64,000 bases of DNA, taken from the NCBI GenBank assembly GCA_015059285.1, contig SVAS01000004.1:1-64000 (forward strand). The letters run 5' to 3'. The stretch is from Bacillota bacterium. GTDB lineage: Bacteria > Bacillota_I > Bacilli_A > RF39 > UBA660. Made by a program: the position numbers and the translations under genes. The notes beneath the pieces are model-generated. The model saw only the letters and a list, made by a program, of their open reading frames with translations. It did no database searches and was not told where the DNA came from. Below, piece after piece: positions 41,285 to 50,118 of the stretch (within the stretch, counting starts at the first letter, position 1; the number at the start of each line of letters is the position of its first letter).

Positions 41285-41480
41285 TTTATGTTATAGAAAC
41301 CATTTCTAATATAGTTTTATATATAATAAAAGTGTCAATATCAAAAAATAAAACGAAATGTTATTGACAGCGAAATATTTATGTTATAAAATAATTCTAG
41401 AACAATACGTTATACAAAGTAAACAAATGTATAAAAGAATAAAAAATTGTTCAAGATAAGAAAGAAGGAGCGGAAAGAGA
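41285..41480 (+). promoter_or_regulatory. P4 pilin promoter/leader: two TTTATGTTATA motifs, operator-like inverted repeat, leader hairpin
   Basis: TGTCAATA (41333-41340) / TATTGACA (41362-41369) perfect 8-bp inverted repeat overlapping a TTGACA; GAACAAT...ATTGTTC repeat before the SD. Confidence 0.5.
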
Positions 41481-42533
41481 ATGAAATCAAAAAGAAGAGG
41501 TTTTACCTTAATCGAGTTACTAGCAGTAATAGTAATACTAGCCATAATAGCACTAATAGCAGTACCAGTAATAATGAATATAATAACAAGTGCAAGAAAG
41601 AGTGCATTTGAAGATACTGCATATGGATTAATAAGTGCTGGGGAAATGTATTATGCTCAGGCTCTATTAGAAAATGGAATGACTAGTGATGTAGAGTTCA
41701 CAATAACAGATGGAGAATTTGTTGGAACAAATAAACTAGAGGTAAAAGGAGCATTACCATCAAGTGGTAGTATTAAAGTTACACGAGATGGTAAAGTAGC
41801 ACTAGCTATTTCAAATGGAGCGATGTGTATCACAAAAGGATACGATGATAGTAAAATTGATCCAGAAGCAGATGTAGATAATTGTGTACTACCAGCTGAA
41901 CCTGCAAAAACACTAAGTGAATTAGCAAAAACAAATGACTTTGCTACAAGTGTAGATGCATGTGCAACAACAGGTACATGTGCAGTAGGAACAAAGTTTG
42001 CAATCGAAGTAGCCCCAGGAAATATCCAAAACTTCTATGTAGTAAGTGATGCTAGTAATAAAGTTACGTTAATCATGGATAAAAATGTTGATGAAAACAC
42101 AGTAGCATGGATAACAAAAACAGATTATTTAGCAGCAGGAGGAACAGAAGCAGAATGGGATACAGAATGTGATGAATGTGGGAACAATAATAAAGGTCCA
42201 ATAACAGCGTTAAATTACTTAGAAAGTCAAACGTCTAGTTGGACATATATAGCACCACAGGACTATACATTAACAGACAGTAAATATGGAACGATGACAA
42301 GAACAAATGCGCGCGCTAGAATGTTAACAGAAACAGAAGTAAATGCAATAATTAGTAATGATTGGTCATATGGAAATTTAGCAATGCCACCATATGGATA
42401 CTGGACAAGCTCTGCTTATGCGGACATTGCTATCAGCGCTTGGCGCGTGTACCGCGTCGGTCGCGTTGACATCGGCGACGTCATCATTGACGACAGCTAC
42501 GGTGTGCGCCCAGTTATCGAAATCTCAAAATAA
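41481..42533 (+). CDS. Prepilin-like variable protein (copy P4), strongest GC/NNC-rich variable cassette
   Basis: MKSKRRGFTLIELLAVIVILAIIALIAVPVIMNIITSARKSAFEDTAYGL; ends YWTSSAYADIAISAWRVYRVGRVDIGDVIIDDSYGVRPVIEISK. Confidence 0.93.
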   Translation: MKSKRRGFTLIELLAVIVILAIIALIAVPVIMNIITSARKSAFEDTAYGLISAGEMYYAQALLENGMTSDVEFTITDGEFVGTNKLEVKGALPSSGSIKVTRDGKVALAISNGAMCITKGYDDSKIDPEADVDNCVLPAEPAKTLSELAKTNDFATSVDACATTGTCAVGTKFAIEVAPGNIQNFYVVSDASNKVTLIMDKNVDENTVAWITKTDYLAAGGTEAEWDTECDECGNNNKGPITALNYLESQTSSWTYIAPQDYTLTDSKYGTMTRTNARARMLTETEVNAIISNDWSYGNLAMPPYGYWTSSAYADIAISAWRVYRVGRVDIGDVIIDDSYGVRPVIEISK

Positions 42534-42639
42534 TCATCTAAACTTGGATATTTGTAGTAATGTAATACGAAGTTAGAAATAAGGTTTTGAAAAGAATGAT
42601 AATAAGAGCACATGTGTAAGAAATCTAAGATTACTTTAA

Positions 42640-42664
42640 AAATACGCGATAGCGTATTTTTTTC
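42640..42664 (+). terminator. Rho-independent terminator
   Basis: AATACGC gata GCGTATT + T-run. Confidence 0.7.
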
Positions 42665-42687
42665 GGTTTTAGGTAAAAAAACATTTT

Positions 42688-42714
42688 TTAGCACTCATAT
42701 ATTGACAATGCTAA
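42688..42714 (+). promoter_or_regulatory. CIRCE-like HrcA operator upstream of hrcA
   Basis: TTAGCACTC-N9-CAATGCTAA, overlapping TTGACA (42702)-N17-TATAAT (42725); extra half-site GAGTGCTAA at 42752-42760. Confidence 0.82.
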
Positions 42715-42773
42715 CATATAATAGTATAATGAAGTAGCAGTCAATAAAAAAGAGTGCTAAAAGAGGTGGTTAA

Positions 42774-43763
42774 ATGCTTAATAATCGTCAAAGTGAATTA
42801 CTTAAGTTAATTGTTGAAGATTATATTAAAACAGCTCGTCCAGTAGGTTCTAAAGCTTTATGTGATATTTTAAATTGTTCTAGTGCAACAATTAGAAATG
42901 AAATGGCATTGTTAGAAGAAAATGGCTATTTAGAAAAAACACATATTTCATCAGGTAGAGTTCCTAGTGAAAAAGGTTATAGATATTATGTTGATAATAT
43001 TATGAAACCTAAAGAGTTAACAGGTGAAGATATGTTGAAATTGCAAACAATTTTCAATAATAATTCTTTAATGTTAGAAGATTATATTACTAAGAGTATG
43101 GAAATTATATCTGAGATGACTAATTTAACGGCTGTTGTTTTGGGTAAATCATCTAAAGAAAATTGTGTTAGTAAAATTGAAGTTGTTCCGATTAACGATC
43201 AAAGTTTAATTGCAATTGTTATAACTGATAAAGGTCATGTTGAACATAGAAATATAGTTGTTAGTGAAAATGTATCTTTAACTGATGTTAAACAAACAGT
43301 TGATTTAATTAATAAGATGATTATAGGAACACCTATTGATGAAGTTAGTATGAAATTAGAATATGAAGTAAAACCTATTATAGCAAGATATGTAAAACAA
43401 CATGAGGTTTTATATAATGCTTTCTATAGTGCGTTTAGTGATTTTACTAATAACTCTAACATAACATTAAAGGGAACTAAAAATATTTTGATGCAACCAG
43501 AGTTTAATGATACTGAAAAGATTAGACAAATTATTAGTAAGTTTGAAGATAGAGAAATGGTTAGTAGTATTGAATCAGAAGAAAATGGAGTTAACATTTA
43601 TATTGGTAGTGAAAATGATTTTGATGATAATGTTACTATTATTAAAGCAAAATATAATTCTAATGGAGAAGAAGGAACTATTGCTTTAATAGGACCTAAG
43701 AGAATGGAATATGATCGTGTTATATCTTTACTTAATTATATAATGAAAAATATTGGTGCATAG
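42774..43763 (+). CDS. hrcA: Heat-inducible transcription repressor HrcA
   Basis: LNNRQSELLKLIVEDYIKTARPVGSKALCD...HISSGRVPSEKGYRYYVD. Confidence 0.96.
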   Translation: MLNNRQSELLKLIVEDYIKTARPVGSKALCDILNCSSATIRNEMALLEENGYLEKTHISSGRVPSEKGYRYYVDNIMKPKELTGEDMLKLQTIFNNNSLMLEDYITKSMEIISEMTNLTAVVLGKSSKENCVSKIEVVPINDQSLIAIVITDKGHVEHRNIVVSENVSLTDVKQTVDLINKMIIGTPIDEVSMKLEYEVKPIIARYVKQHEVLYNAFYSAFSDFTNNSNITLKGTKNILMQPEFNDTEKIRQIISKFEDREMVSSIESEENGVNIYIGSENDFDDNVTIIKAKYNSNGEEGTIALIGPKRMEYDRVISLLNYIMKNIGA

Positions 43764-43771
43764 GAGGTATT

Positions 43772-44350
43772 ATGAGCGAAGAAAAAAAATGCAGGTGTCA
43801 TGAAGGGGAAACTTGTTCATGCGAAGAAGAAACTTGTGAATGTATAAAAGAAGAAAAAAAGGAACAAAACAAAAAGAAAGTAAAAAAGGATAAACATCTT
43901 GATAAATTAAATGAGGCATTTAATAAAATAAGTGAACTAGAAGATAGTTTACTTAGAAGTAAAGCTGATTTTATAAACTATCGTAAACGTTTAGAAGATG
44001 AACAGGTAAGATTATTTAAATATTGTAATGAAGATTTAGTTAAAGAAATGTTACCTATTATTGATAGTTTAGAAAGATGTATAAGTATGGATGATAATAA
44101 TTTAGATGATGAGGTTTCTAAATATTTATCAGGAGTTAAAATGATATATTGTAATTTAACATCTATTTTAAATAAATATGGTGTTAAAGATATAGATGGT
44201 GTTAATAAACCATTTGATCCAGCATTCCATCAAGCAGTGATGACTGAAAAATGTGATATGGAATCTGGTATGGTAATAGAAGTGTTACAAAAAGGATATT
44301 TACTTAAAGATAAAGTAATTAGACCAGCAATGGTTAAGGTTAGTGAATAG
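43772..44350 (+). CDS. grpE: GrpE nucleotide exchange factor with Cys-rich N-terminus
   Basis: Position hrcA-grpE-dnaK; RSKADFINYRKRLEDE...NPIDGVNKPFDPAFHQAVM-like. Confidence 0.93.
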   Translation: MSEEKKCRCHEGETCSCEEETCECIKEEKKEQNKKKVKKDKHLDKLNEAFNKISELEDSLLRSKADFINYRKRLEDEQVRLFKYCNEDLVKEMLPIIDSLERCISMDDNNLDDEVSKYLSGVKMIYCNLTSILNKYGVKDIDGVNKPFDPAFHQAVMTEKCDMESGMVIEVLQKGYLLKDKVIRPAMVKVSE

Positions 44351-44365
44351 GAAAGGTGATTATAT

Positions 44366-46189
44366 ATGAGTAAAACAATTGGTATTGATTTAGGTACAAC
44401 AAATAGTTGTGTATCTGTATATGAAGGTGGAGAAGCAAAAGTTATTGCTAATCCAGAAGGAAATAGAACTACTCCTTCAGTAGTAGCGTTTTCTAAAGAT
44501 GGAGAAATTATTGTAGGGTTAAAAGCTAAAAATCAAATGATTACTAACCCAAATGTAGTTTATTCTATTAAAAGAGATATGGGAACTGATAAAAAAGTAG
44601 AAATTCAAGGTAAAAAATATACTGCTGAAGAAATTTCTGCTATGATTTTAGGAGATTTAAAGAAAACTGCAGAAGCTTATTTAGGTGAAAAAGTTACTAA
44701 AGCAGTTATTACTGTTCCAGCATACTTTAATGATGCTCAAAGACAAGCAACTAAAAATGCTGGTAAGATTGCTGGATTGGAAGTTGAAAGAATTATTAAT
44801 GAACCAACTGCTGCAGCTTTAGCATACGGTCTTGATAAACAAGATAAAAATGAAAAAGTATTAGTTTATGACCTTGGTGGAGGTACTTTTGACGTATCTA
44901 TTTTAGAACTTGGAGATGGTGTGTTTGAAGTATTATCTACTAGTGGTAATAACCATTTAGGTGGGGATGACTTTGATGAAAGAGTAATGGACTATTTAGT
45001 AGATGAATTTAAACGTGAAAATGCTATTGATTTATCTAAAGATAAAATGGCTATGCAAAGAATTAAAGATGCCGCTGAAAAAGCTAAAAAAGATTTAAGT
45101 GGTATGACTTCAACTGAAGTATCTATTCCATTTATTACTCAAGGTGAAGATGGCCCACTACATTTAAATTTAAATTTAACTAGAGCTAAGTTTGAAGATT
45201 TAGTAGGAGACTTGATTGATTCTACTTTAACTCCTGTTAGAAATGCTTTAAAAGATGCAAAATTAAGTGCTAGTGATATTGATAAAGTATTATTAGTAGG
45301 TGGATCTACTCGTATTCCTAAAGTTCAAGAAATTATTGAAAAAGAATTAGGAAAAGAACCATCTAAAGGAGTAAATCCTGATGAAGTAGTTGCTATGGGT
45401 GCTGCTATTCAAGGGGGAGTTTTAACAGGAGAAGTTGATGATATTGTTTTATTAGACGTAACACCACTTTCACTTGGTATTGAAACTTTAGGTGGTGTAA
45501 TGACTAAATTAATTGATAGAAATACAACTATTCCAACAAGTAAATCACAAGTATTCTCAACTGCTGCTGATAATCAACCTGCTGTAGATATTCATGTTTT
45601 ACAAGGTGAAAGAAGTATGGCAGCTGATAATAAAACTTTAGGACGTTTCCAACTTACAGATATCCCACCAGCACCTAGAGGAGTACCTCAAATTGAAGTT
45701 ACTTTTGATATAGATGCTAATGGTATTGTTAATGTTAAAGCTAAAGATTTAGGAACTAATAAAGAACAAGCTATAACTATTACTTCTAATACTAGCTTAA
45801 CTGATGAAGAAATAGAAAAAATGGTAAAAGAAGCTGAAGCTAATAAAGAAGCCGATGAAAAACGTAAAGAAGAAGCTGATGTTCGAAATGAAGCTGAACA
45901 AATGATTTTTACAACTGAAAAATCAATTAAAGATTTAGAAGGTAAAATAGATAGTAAAGATAAAGAAAAAGCAGAAAATCAAATTAAAGAATTAAAAGAA
46001 GCTTTAGAAAAAAATGATATTGAAGATATTAAGAAGAAAAAAGAAGCTTTAACAGAAACTGCTATGGCTATGGCTACTAAAGTTTATGAAGAGGCTGCAA
46101 AACAATCTCAAACTGAACAAACAGATGCTAAATCAGAAGAAACAGATAAAAAAGATGATGTAATTGATGCTGAATATGAAGAAAAATAA
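44366..46189 (+). CDS. dnaK: Molecular chaperone DnaK
   Basis: [18 protein letters not shown]...[15 protein letters not shown]. Confidence 0.98.
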   Translation: MSKTIGIDLGTTNSCVSVYEGGEAKVIANPEGNRTTPSVVAFSKDGEIIVGLKAKNQMITNPNVVYSIKRDMGTDKKVEIQGKKYTAEEISAMILGDLKKTAEAYLGEKVTKAVITVPAYFNDAQRQATKNAGKIAGLEVERIINEPTAAALAYGLDKQDKNEKVLVYDLGGGTFDVSILELGDGVFEVLSTSGNNHLGGDDFDERVMDYLVDEFKRENAIDLSKDKMAMQRIKDAAEKAKKDLSGMTSTEVSIPFITQGEDGPLHLNLNLTRAKFEDLVGDLIDSTLTPVRNALKDAKLSASDIDKVLLVGGSTRIPKVQEIIEKELGKEPSKGVNPDEVVAMGAAIQGGVLTGEVDDIVLLDVTPLSLGIETLGGVMTKLIDRNTTIPTSKSQVFSTAADNQPAVDIHVLQGERSMAADNKTLGRFQLTDIPPAPRGVPQIEVTFDIDANGIVNVKAKDLGTNKEQAITITSNTSLTDEEIEKMVKEAEANKEADEKRKEEADVRNEAEQMIFTTEKSIKDLEGKIDSKDKEKAENQIKELKEALEKNDIEDIKKKKEALTETAMAMATKVYEEAAKQSQTEQTDAKSEETDKKDDVIDAEYEEK

Positions 46190-46240
46190 TTAAAAAAGAG
46201 GTTCTAGTTATCTAGAACTTTCTTTAAAGAAAGGTTAATT

Positions 46241-48037
46241 ATGGGGAACGTACAAAAAAGAAGAGAAGAAGTAGAAGAGAAATATAAATGGGATCTTACC
46301 TTAATTTATAAATCTGATGAAAAGTGGTATGAGGATTTAAATATTGTAGATAAAGAAACTGAAAAAATATCTAATTTTAGAGGGAATATTGTAAATAGCG
46401 CTAAAAATTTATTAGATTATATAGAGTTTTCATTAAATTTAGAAAGAAAACTTTATAAGCTATATTATTATGCTCACTTAAATTTTGATTCCGATACTAC
46501 TAATAATAATTATCAAGAAATGAAGGGGAAAGTAGATAATTTATTGTTAAAATATAATGAATTAGATTCATTTTCTACCCCTGAAATGATGAGTGTTGAT
46601 TATGATGTTATTAAAAATTTTATAAAACAAGAACACAAATTAGAACAATATGCCTTTTTATTAGAACAAATATATCGTAATAAAGAGCATGTTTTATCTA
46701 AAGAAGAAGAAAAAATAATATCATCTTTTTCTAATTTGTTAGGTAGTCCAGAAGATGTGTTTGACTCTTTAACTGATTCTGACTTGAAGTTTGGAACAAT
46801 AAAAAATGAAAATGGCGAAGATATTGAACTTACTGAAAGTAATTATACTAAGTTTATTGAATCTGATAATAGAGAAATAAGAAAAAATGCTTTTGAAAAG
46901 TTATTAGGTACTTATTCTAATTATAAAAATACAATTGCTAAAACTTTTTCTTCAAATGTTGAAGTGTTAACTGTTTTGGCTAAGTTAAGACATTATAATA
47001 GTAGTTTAGAAGCATCACTTTTTGATGATAATGTAGATGTTAAGATTTACAATAACTTAATTGATACAATTTCTAATAATTTAAGTGTTTTATATAAGTA
47101 TTTTGATTTGAGAAAAGAGGTTTTAAAATTAGATGAATTTCATTTGTATGATCAATATAATGCTTTAGTTCCTAGTTGTACGAAAAAATATTCTTTTGAA
47201 GAGGCTCGTAAAATTATTATATCCGCATTAAGTGTACTAGGAGAGGATTATGTTGAAATCTTAAATAAAGCTTTTGATGAAAGATGGATTGATGTTTATA
47301 ATAATGTAGGAAAAAGAACTGGTGCTTATTCAAGTGGATTTTATGATACTAAACCATATATACTTTTAAATTATGAAGAAACTTTCAATAGTGTTTCTAC
47401 ATTAGCTCATGAATTAGGTCATTCTTTGCACACTTATTATTCTTGTAAAAATAATCCATATCAATATTCCCGTTATAAAATATTTGTAGCAGAAGTCGCA
47501 TCTACTGTAAATGAATTATTATTAGATTTTTATATTTTAAATAATAGTAATGATAATGACGAAAAAAAATATATTATTAGTGACTTGATGAATTCGTTTA
47601 AATCAACAATTTATCGTCAGGTAATGTTTGCTGAATTTGAACGCGATATGCATGCTTTAAAAGAAGAAGGCGGAGTTTTAACTAATGAAACTATATCTAA
47701 TCATTATTATAAACTTAACCAAAAATATTTTGGACCTAACGTGGTAGTTGATGAGTTAATAAAATTTGAATGGGAAAGAATACCTCATTTCTATTATGAT
47801 TTTTATGTATATAAATATGCAATTGGATTATCTTGTGCATGCTTTATTGTAAGTAATATTTTGAATGGTAAAGAAAATGCTTTAGAAGATTATAAAAAGT
47901 TTTTGAGTAGTGGTGGTAGTGATTATCCGATAAATGAACTTCTAATTGCAAATGTTGATATAACAAGTAGTGAAGTTATTGAAAGTGCTATAAAAATGTT
48001 TGATGATTTAATTAAACAATTTAAAACTTTAAATTAG
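46241..48037 (+). CDS. pepF: Oligoendopeptidase F (M3 family)
   Basis: STLAHELGHSLHTYYS zinc motif; M3B-like. Confidence 0.92.
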   Translation: MGNVQKRREEVEEKYKWDLTLIYKSDEKWYEDLNIVDKETEKISNFRGNIVNSAKNLLDYIEFSLNLERKLYKLYYYAHLNFDSDTTNNNYQEMKGKVDNLLLKYNELDSFSTPEMMSVDYDVIKNFIKQEHKLEQYAFLLEQIYRNKEHVLSKEEEKIISSFSNLLGSPEDVFDSLTDSDLKFGTIKNENGEDIELTESNYTKFIESDNREIRKNAFEKLLGTYSNYKNTIAKTFSSNVEVLTVLAKLRHYNSSLEASLFDDNVDVKIYNNLIDTISNNLSVLYKYFDLRKEVLKLDEFHLYDQYNALVPSCTKKYSFEEARKIIISALSVLGEDYVEILNKAFDERWIDVYNNVGKRTGAYSSGFYDTKPYILLNYEETFNSVSTLAHELGHSLHTYYSCKNNPYQYSRYKIFVAEVASTVNELLLDFYILNNSNDNDEKKYIISDLMNSFKSTIYRQVMFAEFERDMHALKEEGGVLTNETISNHYYKLNQKYFGPNVVVDELIKFEWERIPHFYYDFYVYKYAIGLSCACFIVSNILNGKENALEDYKKFLSSGGSDYPINELLIANVDITSSEVIESAIKMFDDLIKQFKTLN

Positions 48038-48049
48038 GTGGTGTAGTAT

Positions 48050-49159
48050 ATGAACAAAAGAGATTATTATGAAATATTAGGCGTTAATAAAAATGCGAGT
48101 GAATCTGAAATAAAATCCGCATTTAGAAAACTTGCTAAAAAATATCACCCTGATGTTTCTAAAGAACCTGATGCAGCTGAAAAATTTAAAGAAGCTCAAG
48201 AAGCTTACGCAGTTTTATCAGATGATAATAAAAGAAAACAATACGATCAATTTGGTCATGCTGCATTTTCAAATGGCGCAGGTGGAGCTGGGTATGATTT
48301 TTCTGGTTTTGACTTTTCAGATATATTTGATGGATTATTTGGAGATGGCTTTGGTTTTTCTAACTTTGGATCATTTGGTGGAAATGCTTCTAAAGCTAGA
48401 AAAGGAAGAGATTCTTTATTACGTGTAAATTTAAGTTTTGAAGAAGCTATTAATGGTTGTAAGAAATCTATTAACGTGGATGTTATGGATAGTTGTAAAG
48501 AATGTAATGGTAAAGGTGGTTTTGATGAGACTACTTGTTCTACTTGTCATGGTAGTGGGTCTGTTACAAGTGAGCAAAGAACTATTTTTGGTTCATTTAT
48601 GACAAAAACTACCTGTCCTAGTTGTAATGGTAAAGGTAAAACTTACGCTAAAACATGTTCCAAATGTCATGGAGCAGGTAAGGTTAAAACTAATAAAGAT
48701 TTAGAGGTTAAAGTACCTGCTGGAATTGATACAGGAAATCAACTGCGTCTTGCTGGTAAGGGAGAACCTGGTATAAATGGTGGACCTAACGGAGATATTT
48801 ATTTAGAATTTAAAGTTGATAAACATCCAATATTTGTAAGAGATGACATAGATATTTATTTAGAACTTCCAATTACTATTACTGAAGCTATTTTAGGATG
48901 TAAAAAAGACATTCCAACTTTAACAGGAACTGTTAAATTAACTATACCAGCTGGTAGTCAAAGTGGTGAAAAACATCGCTTAAGAGGAAAGGGTATTCAA
49001 AATGTTAATGGATTTGGTAAAGGGGATATGTATATTATTATTAATGTAGTTATTCCTACTAAATTAACTCGTGATCAAAAGAAATTAATTGAAACGTTAA
49101 GTAAAACTGATTTAGAAACAGAAGAAGTATTTAAAAAATATAAAAAACATACAAAATAA
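48050..49159 (+). CDS. dnaJ: Chaperone DnaJ
   Basis: [32 protein letters not shown]; four CxxCxGxG-type zinc repeats. Confidence 0.97.
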   Translation: MNKRDYYEILGVNKNASESEIKSAFRKLAKKYHPDVSKEPDAAEKFKEAQEAYAVLSDDNKRKQYDQFGHAAFSNGAGGAGYDFSGFDFSDIFDGLFGDGFGFSNFGSFGGNASKARKGRDSLLRVNLSFEEAINGCKKSINVDVMDSCKECNGKGGFDETTCSTCHGSGSVTSEQRTIFGSFMTKTTCPSCNGKGKTYAKTCSKCHGAGKVKTNKDLEVKVPAGIDTGNQLRLAGKGEPGINGGPNGDIYLEFKVDKHPIFVRDDIDIYLELPITITEAILGCKKDIPTLTGTVKLTIPAGSQSGEKHRLRGKGIQNVNGFGKGDMYIIINVVIPTKLTRDQKKLIETLSKTDLETEEVFKKYKKHTK

Positions 49160-49182
49160 AACTATTGATTTCAATAGTTTTT

Positions 49183-49395
49183 TTAATTATTATTTAAACC
49201 TAGTTGTATATTTTTGATAATAACTTCTTTTAAATCTATATCTGAATTTTTCCACAATATTTCAAAAAAAACTCCTAAACCAGGTAAAGTTATTTCTTGA
49301 CTTTCTTCAATAGAAGATTCAATAGAAGCTTTAATTTCACTTATATCCGCATCATTAAAATTGTCTTTAATGCTTTTTCTGATATCTATATTCAT
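49183..49395 (-). CDS. sspI: Small acid-soluble spore protein SspI-like
   Basis: MNIDIRKSIKDNFNDADISEIKASIESSIEESQEITLPGLGVFFEILWKNSD matches the SspI LPGLGVxFExxW signature by eye. Confidence 0.82.
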   Translation of the reverse strand: MNIDIRKSIKDNFNDADISEIKASIESSIEESQEITLPGLGVFFEILWKNSDIDLKEVIIKNIQLGLNNN

Positions 49396-49503
49396 AATTT
49401 CTCCTTTCATAATTATAATGTTTTAAATAATAGATTTTTATACAAAACTATTTTCTTTTTTGATAATTTATTATATAATTAAGATAATAAAGGAGGAATT
49501 AAA

Positions 49504-50058
49504 ATGGTACCAGTATTAATTATAATAGGTGCAATTATATTATTACTTATCTTTTATGTAATTGGTGTATATAATGGATTAGTAAATTTAAGAAATATGG
49601 TAAAAGATCAATGGGCTCAAATAGAAGTACTTTTAAAAAGAAGAGCTGATTTAATACCAAATATTGTGGAAACAGTAAAAGGTTATGCATCTCATGAAAA
49701 AGAAACTTTAGAGAATGTAATAAGTGCAAGAAATAAAGCGGTGAGTGCTAATACTTTAGAAAGTGAAATGCAAGCTAATGGAGAATTAACAAAGGCTTTA
49801 GGAAGATTGTTTGCTTTAGCAGAAGCTTATCCTGATTTAAAGGCTAATACTAATTTTATGCAATTACAAGATGAACTTAAGAATACAGAAGATAAAATTG
49901 CTTATGCAAGACAATTTTATAATGATGCTGTATTAAAATATAAAAATAAACTTGAAATGTTTCCATCAAATATAATTGCCAATATGTTTGGATTTAAACC
50001 AGAACCATTCTTTGAAGCTAATGAAGTGGATAAAGAAGTACCACAAGTTAAATTTTAA
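49504..50058 (+). CDS. LemA family protein
   Basis: YNGLVNLRNMVKDQWAQIEVLLKRRADLIPNIVETVKGYASHE. Confidence 0.93.
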   Translation: MVPVLIIIGAIILLLIFYVIGVYNGLVNLRNMVKDQWAQIEVLLKRRADLIPNIVETVKGYASHEKETLENVISARNKAVSANTLESEMQANGELTKALGRLFALAEAYPDLKANTNFMQLQDELKNTEDKIAYARQFYNDAVLKYKNKLEMFPSNIIANMFGFKPEPFFEANEVDKEVPQVKF

Positions 50059-50118
50059 AAAGACAGAAATGTCTTTTTTTCTTTTTTATTTAATGATATT
50101 ATAATAGTAGGTGATAAT

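Noticed and set aside
42394-42576. Plus-strand 60-aa ORF overlapping the P4 cassette
   Set aside because: Out-of-frame overlap of the GC-rich cassette, which happens to lack stops; the prepilin frame explains it.
48132-48428. 98-aa alternate-frame ORF inside dnaJ
   Set aside because: Shadow frame of dnaJ in low-complexity Gly/Phe region.
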